A stretch of DNA of 64,000 bases from positions 151,404,187 to 151,468,186 of the forward strand of contig JAUPFV010000001.1 in NCBI GenBank assembly GCA_036936605.1. The letters are read 5' to 3'. The notes beneath the pieces are model-generated. The model searched no databases. It saw only the letters and a program-made list of their open reading frames with translations, and had not been told where the DNA came from. Below are positions 35,739 to 47,144 of this stretch, one piece after another. Both the position numbers and the translations under genes were made by a program. The number at the start of each line of letters is the position of its first letter. The stretch's first letter is position 1. This DNA comes from Limnanthes douglasii subsp. nivea. Taxonomy: Eukaryota; Streptophyta; Magnoliopsida; Brassicales; Limnanthaceae.

Positions 35739-36540
35739 TAATGAATAAAGACGAAATTCATTTGGATATTGAGATTAAAGACTTGGATCTCACCAATAAA
35801 CGAAGGAAGGTCACCAAGATGAGTTTCATGAAGTTTGATCTTAAAAAATATACAAATATAATGATTTTAACCTCTAAATAATTAAAACATGCGATTTTCA
35901 AGCACAAAAAGGATTGTTGGCTACCATCGATTGGAATATGAAAGATATGATTAACACCAAAGTGTTATCGAAGGCTCATATTAATCTGATCTTGAGCTTG
36001 TGGATTGAGGTGCTTTGACAGATTTCTGAAAATAAGAAGATGTTGGGGATATATACTCGGTTGGAATCCACATATATGAAGAATTCCTTAGCGAACACAC
36101 TTTATCTCAAAAAATAGTTGTATAAGGTATCAATAGATAATAGAAAGAAAATCCGAAGACACTTGGATGATTTGAATAAAATCATTATTGACTTGAATGT
36201 AGTTGTAGTTAAGGTATAAAACGAGGACAAAAAAATAATCCTCTCGAGTTCTCTGACAGAAGTATATAAACACTTTTTTGACACCATGCTTTACGTAAAA
36301 AATTCAAGTTTGATGGCCGAAGTAAAGAGTGCTTTAAATTTAAAAGATCTTAAACGAAAGATAATTATGAAGAGTGACTCTAAAGGTTTTGGACTGAGTG
36401 TGAGGGGCAGTAGTTGAATGAGATATTCGATCAAGAAGAGAGGAAAGTCGCAGTCTAAATCAATGAGATTTGTGAGCGGTTTTACATTAAAATGTTTGTT
36501 GTTCAAGAAAGAAAGTTTTATCAGTAATAAATACTTAGAC
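35739..36540 (+). pseudogene. Copia gag (UBN2-type), broken
   Basis: The translation follows copia gag: KAHINLILSLWIEVL, stop, QISENKK, YTRLESTYMKNSLANTLYLK, HLDDLNKIIIDLN, EDKKIILSSSLTEVYKHFFD, and SALNLKDLKRK then GLSVRGSS. At least four in-frame stops. The CCHC knuckle cannot be read with confidence near 36480. Ends where Tat element 2 begins. Confidence 0.75.
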
Positions 36541-36555
36541 CAAAAGAAGGGTGAT

Positions 36556-36890
36556 TGATAGGGTCGAATATTTTTGGAAGCGATTCCTCAAAAGAAGTCA
36601 GAATAATTCGAATTATATTTCAAACTTAAAATAAAAGAAACACTTTTTACTTTTTGACTGAGTTGTATGTCTCCTAAAATAGTGTTTACACTAACAAGTT
36701 TTTAAGTTATCAAACCATGACCCAACCCATAACCTTAAAACTGGCTATAAATACCCTAAGAGACTTCATTAATGGGGGATAAAGCAAAATTAACTACATT
36801 AGTCAATACAAAACTTAATTATCTCACTACCTATTAACTGTTTCTTGAACAAATCACAAAAATACTCTCCACTATATTTTTACCTTATCA
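36556..36890 (+). repeat. 5' LTR of Tat element 2
   Basis: Begins TGATAGGGTCGAATATTTTT and ends TACCTTATCA, with TATAAATA at about 36748, followed directly by TATTGGCGACCATAGTGGGA, a Tat-type primer binding site. It is related to the insert at 38131-38500. Confidence 0.65.
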
Positions 36891-36969
36891 TATTGGCGAC
36901 CATAGTGGGAGCAGAAACATCCGAATAAAGAAAATCTAAAGCTCAAAACTGTTTTCTAACTCCATCGAA

Positions 36970-38850
36970 TGATGGAAAGTGAATTACATGTACATCTACC
37001 ACCGATGATTGAAGAGGGCCATATCGAAGAAGCACATATTAAAGCTCCATATGAGAATGATGAGCGTAAGGAAATAACTCAATTGTGAGATGATTTTGCT
37101 GAATTATGAAAAGAGAATGAGACTATGAAGATACATAGACAAGCCTAAAGATATTTAAATATACCATATAATAATTCCCCCAATAATCTGAAGTGGCATT
37201 CGGGGAATAGTTCACCTAAAAACCATCAACTTTCTAGAAAGATGCCTCAAACTAAATACGATTCTAGCTCTTTAGAGTCTAGCAAGAGTGTTTTGTCATC
37301 ATCATACGTCGCGCCATCCTCATCAAGTAATTATTATTATTATTAAAATAAGAAATATTAGCATCGGGAGAAGCGTCGATGTAAGAAAATTGATAGTCGA
37401 AGCAAGAAGTTGACAGACCAAGATGCTTCAGGAAATAAGCATCGGAAAGGCAAGAAAATAGATTATTGGGGAAAAGCAAAGAGGTTGACTGATCATAGCA
37501 TATACCGGTTATTAAGCGACTCGTTTGTCGTTCCATCCAAACCATGTATATTTGCTGATTCTGGTGAAGTCCATCGATTTAGTCGGGTCGTAATTGGAGG
37601 CAATCCCCTTTATCGACAAAGATTTTATCCGACACCTTCCTAGATATCTTGAGGTTTCCAAAATGGATAAGTACGATGGGAGTAAAGACGCAGATAATCA
37701 CCTAGAGCAGTTCAAAAAAATTATGATAAGTTTTTATGATGATTATAAGTTGTTGTGTTGATCTTGTTCTCAAACTTTCAACGACGATGCTTTAAAGTGG
37801 TACAATAGGCTCCGAGAGGGGTCAATTAATTTTTTTGATATTTTATGGATGACCTTGTGAAGGAAATTTATGGGAAGCAAGAAGCTCAGAGGAAATAAAG
37901 ACAAAATAATTCATTATCACTAACTTGCTACTAAAAGTTTACAGAAATACGTTAGCCGATTTGTGAATACCAAAAATGGTTTGGTTGATTGTTACAAACA
38001 AGTGGCCATAATATCTCTCAAGAAAGGGTTATTGTGCAGAGATTTAGTGAATACAGTTACTAGAAATAAAGCAGACACTTGGGATGGTTTGTTAAACCAA
38101 GTCGGAAAATAAAATTGGTATAGAATAAACTAAACCGTTAAGCCTGATAAGGTCGGATTTCTTTGACACTGACCATTGTATATATCCGAGGGGCCATTCG
38201 GACATAACCAATACCATGCCCCACCGAACAGTATATCTTAGTGGAACCTGACTCAGCTAGTTGCTAGTCATTTCATCTTTTAAGCTAATTGGTTTTTTAA
38301 ACTTAACCCAAGCCCATGATCCAACCTAGAAGGCCCATGGATCATTAAATAAGTATAAATATCCCAACTACTTTCATTAATGAGAGTAATCAAAATTTAC
38401 TGCTAGCACACACCTTAATTATATCTCTACATGTCACACTAAATATTAAATTCCCAAACTACCCGTTAATCAGAAATAATTCATACCAAAGACAACCTTG
38501 ATAGAATAAACCTCTTGCAATCACATCACAGCCACATGCTGGTGGTCAGTCCTAGGATTATTCTAATAATCGTCCTCAAGAGTCTGGTCAGGGTTCTAGC
38601 TGGCCCAGGCCAAATCAATCTCAACACTATAGACCAAGGGAAAACCAATGGGTTCAACCTAGCTATTTTGCGGAGCTGATTGAAATATGGTAAAAATCTA
38701 TGATAGGGCCTAAGGTCATATACAATTCTGAAGGCCTTTACTTATCCAAACCTCAAAAGAAAACAAAAATACTCGTTTTTGCAGATATCATGAGGATAGT
38801 ATGCACAACATTAAATATTGTATATCTTTCAAACAAGAAATTTAGATGTT
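36970..38850 (+). pseudogene. gag of Tat element 2, interrupted by an LTR-like insert
   Basis: Gag core at 37650-38110: EVSKMDKYDGSKDADNHLEQ, DDALKWYNRLREGSINFF, then KYVSRFVNTKNGLVDCYKQV. Interrupted at 38131-38500. It resumes as AGGQS, stop, DYSNNRPQESGQGSSWPRPN; the knuckle region near 38785-38850 reads FCRYHEDSMHNIKYC with frame changes, then LIENGKLPNFFK. Many stops. Confidence 0.75.
38131..38500 (+). mobile_element. 370-bp LTR-like insert in Tat element 2 gag
   Basis: Flanked by an 11-bp direct repeat ATAGAATAAAC (38120-38130 and 38501-38511). Removing the insert and one repeat copy makes the gag reading continuous. The inside resembles the 5' LTR of Tat element 2: TGATAAGGTCGGATTTCTTT (38145), TATAAATATCCC (near 38354) and TTCATTAATGAGAG. 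Best read as a solo LTR of a relative, although an 11-bp duplication is long for an LTR element (5 bp expected). Confidence 0.65.
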
Positions 38851-39640
38851 GATTGAGAATGGAAAATTACCGAATTTTTTCAAGACACAAGAAGCGAATA
38901 AACCTGGGCCTAACACTAGAAGAGAGCAAACAACTTTACCCGATGTTCAAAGACCGCATGCAGAAGATCCTAAAGCAGAACAAACTATGGTAATTATGGA
39001 GTGGTTCGATGTGAATTTAGAATATTTGGATCTAGATACGGATTGAGGTTGTGTCAATATGATAAGTGAATGTAATGTAAGGGTTTTCAAGTTATGTCAA
39101 TTCTTCAAATCATTGACGATATTCGGAGGAGATACAATGATGGCGCCTTTGGGCTATTCCAGAAAGAGACACGTGGACAATTTAAAAGATCGGTTGAGAG
39201 GAAAAATGCCATCTCATTTGTATCAAGACCCTATACTTTTTATAGTTTTTGATGAAGATGATCTAAGAAATATTGTTAGGCTGCATGAAGATGTTGTGGT
39301 AATCGGGGCATCTATTGAAGAAACAGAAATCTAAAAGATTCTCGTCGATACAGGCAACTCGGCTAAAATATTATTCATGACTACTTACAAGAAAATGAAG
39401 AACCCAATTGTTATTCAAAATTCAAATCGAACCATAGTGGGGTTTACGGAAAATTTACAAATTTAATTGGGGAGTTCAAAGGGGAGATAATTATGGGTAA
39501 TGGATCGTTTAAAAAAACGATCAGAGTGTTGTTTGTGGTGGTAAATTGTGTGACTCCTTATAATGCTATTTTTGGCACATCTTGGATTTCAAGATGCATG
39601 CCATTGCATCAACCATTCATCAATGATTAAAATATGCTAT
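38846..39640 (+). pseudogene. Protease region of Tat element 2
   Basis: Pre-protease sequence over 38846-39334 (SRKRHVDNL-like, VFDEDDLRNIVRLHEDVVVIG). The active site follows after a stop as ILVDTGNSAKILFMTTY (about 39336-39386), with the D-T-G triad intact, unlike in Tat element 1. Downstream it is frameshifted. Confidence 0.75.
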
Positions 39641-40119
39641 TGGAGGCCTAGTCGGTGTAATTCGAATTAGTGAGAAGGTAACTAAAGAATGTTACACTAC
39701 TGCCCTTGCTCCAAAATCTCTCAACTCTATAACTCCTAAAAAAGAATAAAAATTACTATAGTCTTCTTTAGATTATAACCATATCGATGATCCAAGAGAG
39801 AGTCCTAGTGCGGTTATTCCCATTGAAGAGGTGGAAGTTCATAGTTTGGCCGATGGAAAAAATGTTAAAGTTGGGTCTAAGTTAACAATAAAGTTAAAAG
39901 AAGAGTTATTAATATTTTTTGTCCAAGTATTTACATGTGTTTGACTGGTGCAGTGAAGACATTACAGGTGTCTCAGCCGGTGTTATATGGCACAAATGTT
40001 TAGTACGATCAGATGTAGGCTCTGCAATTCAAAGAAAAATGATATTTTCTCAAAAACAAATCCAAAGTAATTCGTAAGGAAGGAGATCGACTAACAAAAG
40101 TAGGAAATATTAGGGAATC

Positions 40120-41240
40120 TTAATACCCGTTATGGATTGCAAACCAGGTGATGGTAAAAAATAAAAATGGCCAATGACGGATGTGTATTAATTTTACCGA
40201 TCTCAATGGGGTTTGCCATACAGATTCATTTTCGGTGCCTCAGATAGACCTGTTGGTAGATTCCACCTCTCACAATAAATTATTATATTTCATGGATGCT
40301 TTTGCTGGCTACAACGAGATCAAAATAGATCTGAACGATCAATATCATATTATATTTATTACTGATCGAGGGATACATTGTTATAAGGTAATACCTTTTG
40401 GTTTAAAGAATGTTGGGGCTACTTATCAACGTTTAGTAAACAAGTCATCTGCCAGCCAGATCAGAATAAATGTAGAGGTATATATTGATGACATGATGGT
40501 GAAAAGTATAAAAGAGGAAACCCATTTTTCTAATCTCAAAGAAATTTTCTCCAACTTAAAAGTCATTAATTTAAAGCTCAATCCGGAGAAATATACTTTG
40601 GGTGTGCGATCCAGAAATGTTTTAGGCTATATCATCAATGAAAAATAAATTAAGGAATATTCAACACAATTAGATGCGTTACTAACCATGGACCCTCCCA
40701 GATCCATAAAAGAAGTCCAAGTGTTAACCGAGAGATTAACAACCTTTAATCGATTTGTGTGAAGATTGTCAGATAAATGTGCGCACTTCTTTCAAGGGTT
40801 AAAAAATGCAAAGGAATTCAATTGGTCTCCAAATTGTGACAGAGCATCTATTGAAATTAAGAAACATTTATCTTGTACTAAAAATTTGTTTAAACCAGTA
40901 GAAAGAGAAATAGTTTATGTATAATTGGTTATTTCAGATCACGATGTAAGTGCAATGTAAGTTCAGGAGGTTGACAATTATCCTTGTCATATGTATTATA
41001 TTAGTAAGACTTTGTTAAATATGGAGAAAAAAAATCTAAATTTGAAAAAGTTATCCATAGCATTGGTAATAGTAGCGAGAAGATTGAGGCCTTATTTTCA
41101 AGAGCATTTTATCACGGTTCGAACTTCTTTTCCATTGAAAAGTATGTTGTAGAAGCTGCATATATCGGGTCGAATGACTAACTGGTCTATCAATTTGGAG
41201 GATTGAGATATTGATTTTACTCCTCGAACAACAATGAAGG
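40120..41240 (+). pseudogene. RT and RNase H of Tat element 2
   Basis: RT over 40181-40648 is an open run: MCINFTDLNGV, LLYFMDAFAGYNEIKIDLND, FITDRGIHCYKVIPFGLKNV and EVYIDDMMVKS with the YIDD box intact. It stops at 40648. The RNase H domain follows with stops (about 40860-41230): SDHDVSAM, YYISKTLLN, RLRPYFQEHFITVRTSF. Not translatable as one polyprotein. Confidence 0.8.
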
Positions 41241-41680
41241 CACAAGCTCCGGCAAACTTCCTCATTAAATTATATTCAGGTCGGCCTTATATGGAAACCC
41301 ATATCATTAAACCAGAGAAGGAATGTGTGGTTCGAATAGATGAAGGATCCAGCATGATGGGATGTGGGGTAGGAATTTGTTTAATTTCTCCATTTGAGGA
41401 TTCGATGCACCATGCCATTTATTTTGGTTTCAGAGCATCTAATAAAGAAGCTGAATATGAAGCAACAATCGATGGTCTAAGGTTTGCTCATATATGTTGA
41501 ACAAAAAAAATATGATTGGTGAGTAACTCACAATTGTTAATATATCAGGTTTAAGGGTTGTCTGAAACAAAGAAAGAGCAGTTAGTAAAATATCTGCAAA
41601 TGTTAAAGGAAACATCTACTTACTTCAAAAATGTAAAGCATGAGCATGTACCTAGGGCTGAAAATACAATGGCTGATTCA
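41240..41680 (+). pseudogene. Second RNase H-like domain of Tat element 2
   Basis: VVRIDEGSSMMGCGVGICLI and FRASNKEAEYEATIDGLRFA match the additional Tat RNase H. The expected D-G pair reads D-E-G. A stop at 41500 ends the frame and related sequence resumes at 41558 (KYLQMLKETSTYFKNVKHEH, PRAENTMADSLATIAY). Confidence 0.75.
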
Positions 41681-43035
41681 TTGGCTACTATCGCATATGC
41701 TGAAGCTAACCCATGGATTCTGGTACAAAAATGTCATTCTATAACAAAAAATATTCAAATTAAATTTGGAACTAAAGAAAGTCGTCAGATGTCTACCATA
41801 GTAAACCAAGATTGGAGGTATGAACTCCAAAAATTCCTTACTAAGGGTATTCATCCTGGAGATAAACACTTAGCAAATAAGTTAAAGTTTAAAACACATG
41901 GGTTTTTGGTTTTGGAGCAAGTCCTTCACAATAAGTCTTTTAGCAAACCTTTACTATATTGTCTCGGGTCCGATGAGTCCCTGATAATTCTGTCTGAATT
42001 ACATGATAGAGAAGGTTCTACCATTATGGTTACAAAGCTTTAACTATAAGGGTTTTGTTGGCATGATATTATTGGCCATCTATAATGATGGGTGCTAAAA
42101 AAATAGTTAAGAGATTTGATCCATGCCAAATATTTGGAAATACAATTCATGTTCCAGTAGGTCCCATGGATAATATATCTGAAGCAATACCTTTCGAAAA
42201 ATGGGGGCTTGACTTAGTTGGCCCATTGCCAATGGCTTCTGGAGGATGTCGACCTATTATTTTCACAGTTGACTAATTTTCGAAGTGGGTAAAGGTTGCA
42301 CCTCTCTCTGGAACTACTTCTAAAGTAGTAATAAATTGCATTCTATCAAATATATGCTACAGGTTCAGAATACTTAGGAGTATTACGACATACAATGGCC
42401 CTCAATTTGAAAATAGAGATATAAAAGTGTTTTGTGCATCAAGAGGAATCTGCCACTATTTTTCTTCACCTATTTTATCCCTAATCCATAAGACAGGTGG
42501 AAGTGTTAAACATAACCATTTTAAAAGGCCTTAAAAATAATTTAGAGGGGGCAGCAAGTAAATGGCCGAGCTATCTACAAGAAATATTGCACGCGTATCC
42601 AACTACTCCATATGCTGCTTCACGAGAGTCTCATTTTGATAGTCTATGTGATGGATGCAATAGCTCCAATAGAGTCTATTTTTCCTTCTTTCAGAGTCCA
42701 AAATTTCCGAAACGGGTAATAAGACTGCATTAAGGGCTCAACTAGATTTTATTGAAGAAAAGAGACTCAAAGTTCATTTCAGAACGATGCATTATCAAGG
42801 CTTATTGAGAAACAGATATGCATCCAAAATACAAAGAAGAGAGTTCGGGATTAGAGATAAAGTTGGTGTTTTTACACATCAAAGATAAGAAGTTTGGAAA
42901 GTTGGCTCCGAATTGAGAAGACCCATATACTATCATAGAAAGAATCAAGAGTGGAACGTATCGATCAGTTGATAAAAAAGGCACTCCATTAAGATATTCG
43001 TGGAACATTTAGCATTTGAGATTATACCTTGAGTA
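41680..43035 (+). pseudogene. Integrase of Tat element 2, broken
   Basis: ILSELHDREGST (about 41990) marks the zinc region. The core reads PFEKWGLDLVGPLPMASGG, PIIFTVD, stop, FSKWVKVAPLSG, and RSITTYNGPQFE, in which the second catalytic D (TDNG) is Y. The C-terminal part is readable to about 43030 (ALRAQLDFIEEKRLKVHF). Confidence 0.75.
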
Positions 43036-43199
43036 AGGTTTCATGTAAATATTTACTTTACCATTGTTTAATGTAAATATTTAAAGGGTATACTATTTTC
43101 CACCCTGGTGGCTCGAGGAGGTTTTAACGAGGTGCTCGTATCATCAATCTATTATTTTTTGTCTTTCAAAAGGTTTGTTTCTAAGTATATTTTGTTAAT

Positions 43200-43500
43200 T
43201 TTTATGCCTTCGAATGGCATGTGTTTGAAATTTGTATGCCTTCAAATGAAATACCTTTGAATGACATGTGTTTGAAATTTGTATGCCTTCAAATGAAATA
43301 CCTTTGAATGACATGTGTTTAAATTTTGTATACCTTTGAATGGATTACCTTCGAATGACTTGTGTTTGAAATTTGTATGCATTCGGATGGAATACCTTCG
43401 AATGACATGCGTTTGAAATTTATATGTTTTCGAATGGGTCACCTTTGAATGGCATCTATTTGAAATTTGTATACCTTTAAATAGATCACGTTCGAATGGT
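43200..43500 (+). repeat. 47-bp minisatellite in the 3' region of Tat element 2
   Basis: Six units with starts spaced 47 bp (43234, 43281, 43328, 43375, 43422, 43469), built from GTATGCCTTCGAATGGAATA plus CTTCGAATGACATGTGTTTG. Same relative position as the 35-bp array of Tat element 1, but a different sequence apart from the common TTCGAA core. Confidence 0.85.
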
Positions 43501-43599
43501 TTATTTATTAAGAGAAATGGTATTCGAAATAAATTGGAGGTTCGAAGTAACTGGAAGATATAGAAGAAAATGGAACAAAGTTCATTAAATCAAAAGTAA

Positions 43600-44770
43600 C
43601 TACACAAATCCTTTGAATGGTTCAAGGATTCATAATAAAAAGTGTTTTGATACTATCAAAGTCTTACACAAATATCTGACACGATGTTACAAAATTTCCT
43701 TACATAATAAGGACTTACAAAAAATTGTAAAATTTGAAATTATTAGCCTTTGGGTTTTTTCCTTTCGATTTCTTCTTCTTTTTCATCTCAACTTACCTTC
43801 TTGGAATCTACATCATCATTACCATCAGAGTTTTCATTGATGACGCATCATAAGCACTCATTTCAATTGCCAAAGATATGGCGGGGGGGGAGTTCTATGG
43901 AATCCACCCCCATTAAAAGCCAATGGTTAGTTTTGGAAACTTTTTATGAAATTCCAAGACCATGTCCGACTTGATCGAGACATCCCGTTTATTTAGTTTA
44001 TCTATAATGGCTCTAGTGTATGCTTCAACAACTTCAACTGCTTTTTCCATAGACTTGGATTTTAAAGACTTGATTTCTTCTTCTAACTCTTTCTTAGAAT
44101 TTTATAGAGTCCATTTTTTACCCGAGATCCAATCCATAGCATCTTTGTCTGTTTTCTGTTGAGATTTCAATGAAGTAGTCTCAGTTGAACTGGATGTCCG
44201 TAGTTTCAAGTTCTTTTTGTACCTTGGCCACCTTTTAGAAGTGTTTCGACCCCTTTTTTAGTGTATCAGTCTCTTCGAATGCTTTGCTGGCCTTAGTATT
44301 TTCTTATTTGAAGGAACTTTGTAATTTTTTGTTCTTCTTTTGAAGAGATGAAATGGTTCTTATTTGGTATTTGACTTCCTTTGCTAGTTCAACAACATAT
44401 TTCACATTACCCATTATTGAGTACCCAACTGTATCATTTTCCTTTGAAACTTTAAAGGGTATATGATTGTATACCATGGGGTGCAGTACTTAGGAAGGCC
44501 TTGTTGAATATTTCATAATCAAACTATGTCAACTTATCCATTGGATTATTAACTTCAGCAGTAGCCTCTCCCTCAAAGTTTGGAAATATAAAGGCAGGGC
44601 CGGGTGCATGAATGGAGGGAACACTAGTATCCGTACGTAATACTAACTCTAAACTGGTTGAAGTTTTACTTTTCTTTTTACTTCTCTCGTCACTGCCTTG
44701 CTTGCTTATTTTTTTAGCTCTCTGTTTCTTAGACTATTGTTGTGTTAATTCTTGAAAGGTCTGGATTATT
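43600..44770 (-). pseudogene. Antisense coding-like region of Tat element 2 (partial)
   Basis: The minus strand reads, from 44760 down, KKQRAKKISKQGSDERSKKK, then SVPSIHAPGPAFIFPNFEGE (about 44640-44580), then a degenerate charged region. The proline/phenylalanine phrase is placed like LIPRPSPVVFPPITPNPEV in the antisense region of Tat element 1. It is truncated by the junction with copia at about 44780. Confidence 0.45.
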
Positions 44771-44799
44771 TTGGGGTATGTCTAGTGTACAGACAGATT

Positions 44800-46432
44800 A
44801 AACCAAATGGTAGCATTTAAGGTTAGGGAATGCGAGTGAGAAAAGTCTTATTGAGCTTAATAAACAAGAGTTCTTAGATGGTAACATAATCCAGAAATTG
44901 AGATTTTGTGAAAGTTGTGTTACGTAAAAGCAAGAGGTTTGAGTTTTTTCCTAAAAATCATACAACAAGTGATATGATATGATGTGTTAATCTAGATCTT
45001 TGAGGTCTAGCGTGACAATCCATTGTGGATGGTGTAAAGTACTTCATGTCTGTGATTAATACTATTCCAGAAAAAAGACGGGTTATATTTTTATATACCA
45101 ATGATGAAGTCTTCGATGCTTTTAAGAACTTAAAGAAGTTGGTGGAGAATTATAGTAGATTGATGTTGAAGAATCTGAGAACTGATAATGATTAAGAATA
45201 TATATTAAGGAATTCACTAGCCATTGTTCTAAACTTAGCATTTCTAGACACTAAGCTGTGAGAGGAACTCTCTAATATAATGGGCTTGCTGAAAGAATGA
45301 ACTTAACCTTGTTGGAAAACGTTATAAGTATGCTTCTATTTGATGGGATAGACCAAATAATATATGAGAATTTGTTTCGACAATAGCATATATCATTAAC
45401 ACGAGTCCATCTACGACACATAATCTTAAATATCCACAAGAAGTATATAAAGGAAATGAACTTGGGCTAAAACATATGAAAGTATTTGGATGTGTTGGTT
45501 ATGCACATGTGAAGCAAGATAAGCTTCAACAAAGAGCACTGAAGTGTTTGTTCATTGGTTATCCAGAAGAAGTAAAAAAGTATGTGTTGTGGTTCATAGA
45601 ACATGGACGTCAAAAACCTTTGATCAGTCGAGATGTGGTTTTCAATGAGGATGTTATGTCATTGATGAATACGGTAAAGACTAGACCTAGTACTAACGAG
45701 AAAATATGTGAAGTAGATGATGAGTCTAACAAAAGAGTAAAGTCGAAGATCCTTATATCGAAGATGATTTCAAACTTGATCCACATCTAGATCATATAGA
45801 TGAAGCTCACTTATTACATAAGATTGATGATGACCATGAGTTTGATGTTCCGTATAATTTGGATGTTTAGACTAGAGAGAAACATGATCTTGACAATTAT
45901 CAGTTGGTCAGAGATAAAGCACAAAGTCCTATCAAACCTCCACATAGGTATGATTTCGAATATGTTATAGGTTATGATTTATCTATTTAAATACAAGTAT
46001 GTGTTCTTGAACTCACGAGTTATCACGATGCTATGAGTAATAACAATTAGGAGAAATGACCTAAGGTCATGATATAAGAACTGAAATCTCTCAAGAAGAT
46101 AGGCTATTGGATTCTTGTGATGCATCTGAAGGGTCAGATGTTTGTTGGGAGTAAATAGATATTTAAGAGGAAGCAAGGTATTAACAAAGTTAAGTTATTT
46201 AAATACAAATCTATGATGATGGATAAGGATTCACCGCAAAAGAATGGTGTTGATTTCAATCAAATTTTATGCCGAGTTGTGAAACAAACCTTTATAAGGA
46301 TTCTATTAGTTATTGTTAGATTTGATCTTTAGTTATATCTAATGGATGTTACTATTTCCTTCCTACATAGCAGGTTGAAAAATACCGTCTACATGTGTCA
46401 GTACAATGGTTTTGAGGAATGAAAGGAATAAA
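44800..46432 (+). pseudogene. Copia pre-integrase, integrase and RT N-terminal part
   Basis: HLRLGNASEKSLIELNKQEF and KLRFCESCVT are the GAG-pre-integrase domain. Integrase: GGVKYFMSVINT (first catalytic D is N), LRTDND, NIMGLAERMN. 45476-45790 is a clean run: MKVFGCVGYAHVKQDKLQQR, FIGYPEEVKKY, SRDVVFNED. RT begins near 46060 (ELKSLKKIGYWILVMHLKG) and runs to YLMDVTISFLHSRLKNTVYM and CQYNGFEE at 46432. Many stops. Together these are the enzymes for integration and reverse transcription of the copia element. Confidence 0.8.
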
Positions 46433-46764
46433 TATATAAAATATGGTCTGAACAAGCTCGACCAATCCTGAATCGGTCGAATCTTTTATGCCTTGAAGAT
46501 ATAACAGGTCGAGTATGGATATTAAAATTATGACACGTAAAAGTGTCGAGCCGAGTTTGGTTATTTTATAAAAAGATTTAGTCTGGCCCAATCCGGTTAA
46601 TATATATATATTGGTGTACAGGGACTGGACCATACTGATCAACGGGCACGAACGGGCGGTAACCAGGTTTAAAAATATCAGATCTGAAATGGACCAGTCC
46701 GGATTCAAGTAAGAAAAAATGGGCCCAAATAGGTCAGCCTAAACGTGGCCCATGCGATATGTAT
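46433..46764. mobile_element. Insert of about 330 bp inside copia RT
   Basis: Copia RT stops at 46432 and continues at about 46765 with LWKRTL, stop, FEAVFEVVNKRFEFFM, the segment that should follow almost directly. The sequence between is foreign: it is richer in G+C with CTCGACC/CGGGC motifs and has a TATATATATA stretch near 46602. No clear terminal inverted repeats or target duplication were found, so the class is unknown. Confidence 0.55.
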
Positions 46765-46890
46765 TTGTGGAAGAGAACCTTGTAGTTTGAAGCAGTCTTT
46801 GAGGTAGTAAATAAAAGATTTGAATTTTTTATGAGGTTCATCAAGTATGTGAGGAGCTGATATGACAATTTGTGTCTATTGTAATGGGAA
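46765..46890 (+). pseudogene. Copia RT, continuation after insert
   Basis: VNKRFEFFMRFIKYVRS, stop, YDNLCLL corresponds to the copia RT stretch after the Y-G-L-K-Q motif (K-R-F-D-x-F-M, then Y-D-x-C-V-Y). It ends abruptly near 46890, where the left LTR of the next element begins. Confidence 0.65.
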
Positions 46891-46923
46891 AACATACATG
46901 GAAACACATATTATGTCTAATAC

Positions 46924-47144
46924 CTACAAAAAAGGTTATATTAGTCTTTGACACTTATATACTTGATATTTCCTATACATAGAGGAGAATCACCCCAAGA
47001 AGGGGATATATCTCATTTATCCCAAATTTAGTCTTTTAATTATTTTCTCTATCTACAAAAGCTCTCATTTTTCTCCAAAAACCTAATTCTTCTCTAGATC
47101 TAAAACATTTTTGGCATATTTGATAAAAGTTATAAACTTCATCA
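46924..47144 (+). repeat. Left LTR core of the LARD-like element
   Basis: Aligns with 56049-56280: CTACAAAA, TCTTTGACACTT, CTCATTTATCCCAA, TTTAGTCTTTTAATTATTTT, CTACAAAAGCTCTCA, and TTTTTGGCATATTTGA, ending CTTCATCA. Confidence 0.7.

Larger units (their letters stand above)
36552..44780 (+). mobile_element. Tat-lineage gypsy retrotransposon 2, nested in copia, 3' end missing
   Basis: 5' LTR (about 36556-36890) and primer-binding-like TATTGGCGACC are followed by gag, protease, RT, RNase H, second RNase H, integrase, a 47-bp minisatellite and an antisense coding-like region, the same plan as Tat element 1. The 3' LTR and part of the antisense region are absent; copia sequence resumes at about 44800. 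Protease DTG and RT YIDD are preserved, but gag and pol contain many stops. Confidence 0.8.
35739..46890 (+). mobile_element. Ty1/copia element, split by later insertions
   Basis: Copia gag lies at 35739-36540, and copia pre-integrase, integrase and RT lie at about 44800-46890, all in the same orientation. The 8.2 kb between them is Tat element 2. The protease region is missing, so a deletion accompanied or followed the insertion. A further segment (46433-46760) interrupts RT, and RT stops at about 46890 where the next LTR element begins. This is the outermost layer of the nest. Confidence 0.75.

Noticed and set aside
43242..43442. Minus-strand peptide with repeated THVIRRYS-like units
   Set aside because: It is created by the 47-bp tandem repeat read in one frame (three units equal 141 bp); there is no reason to think it is a protein.
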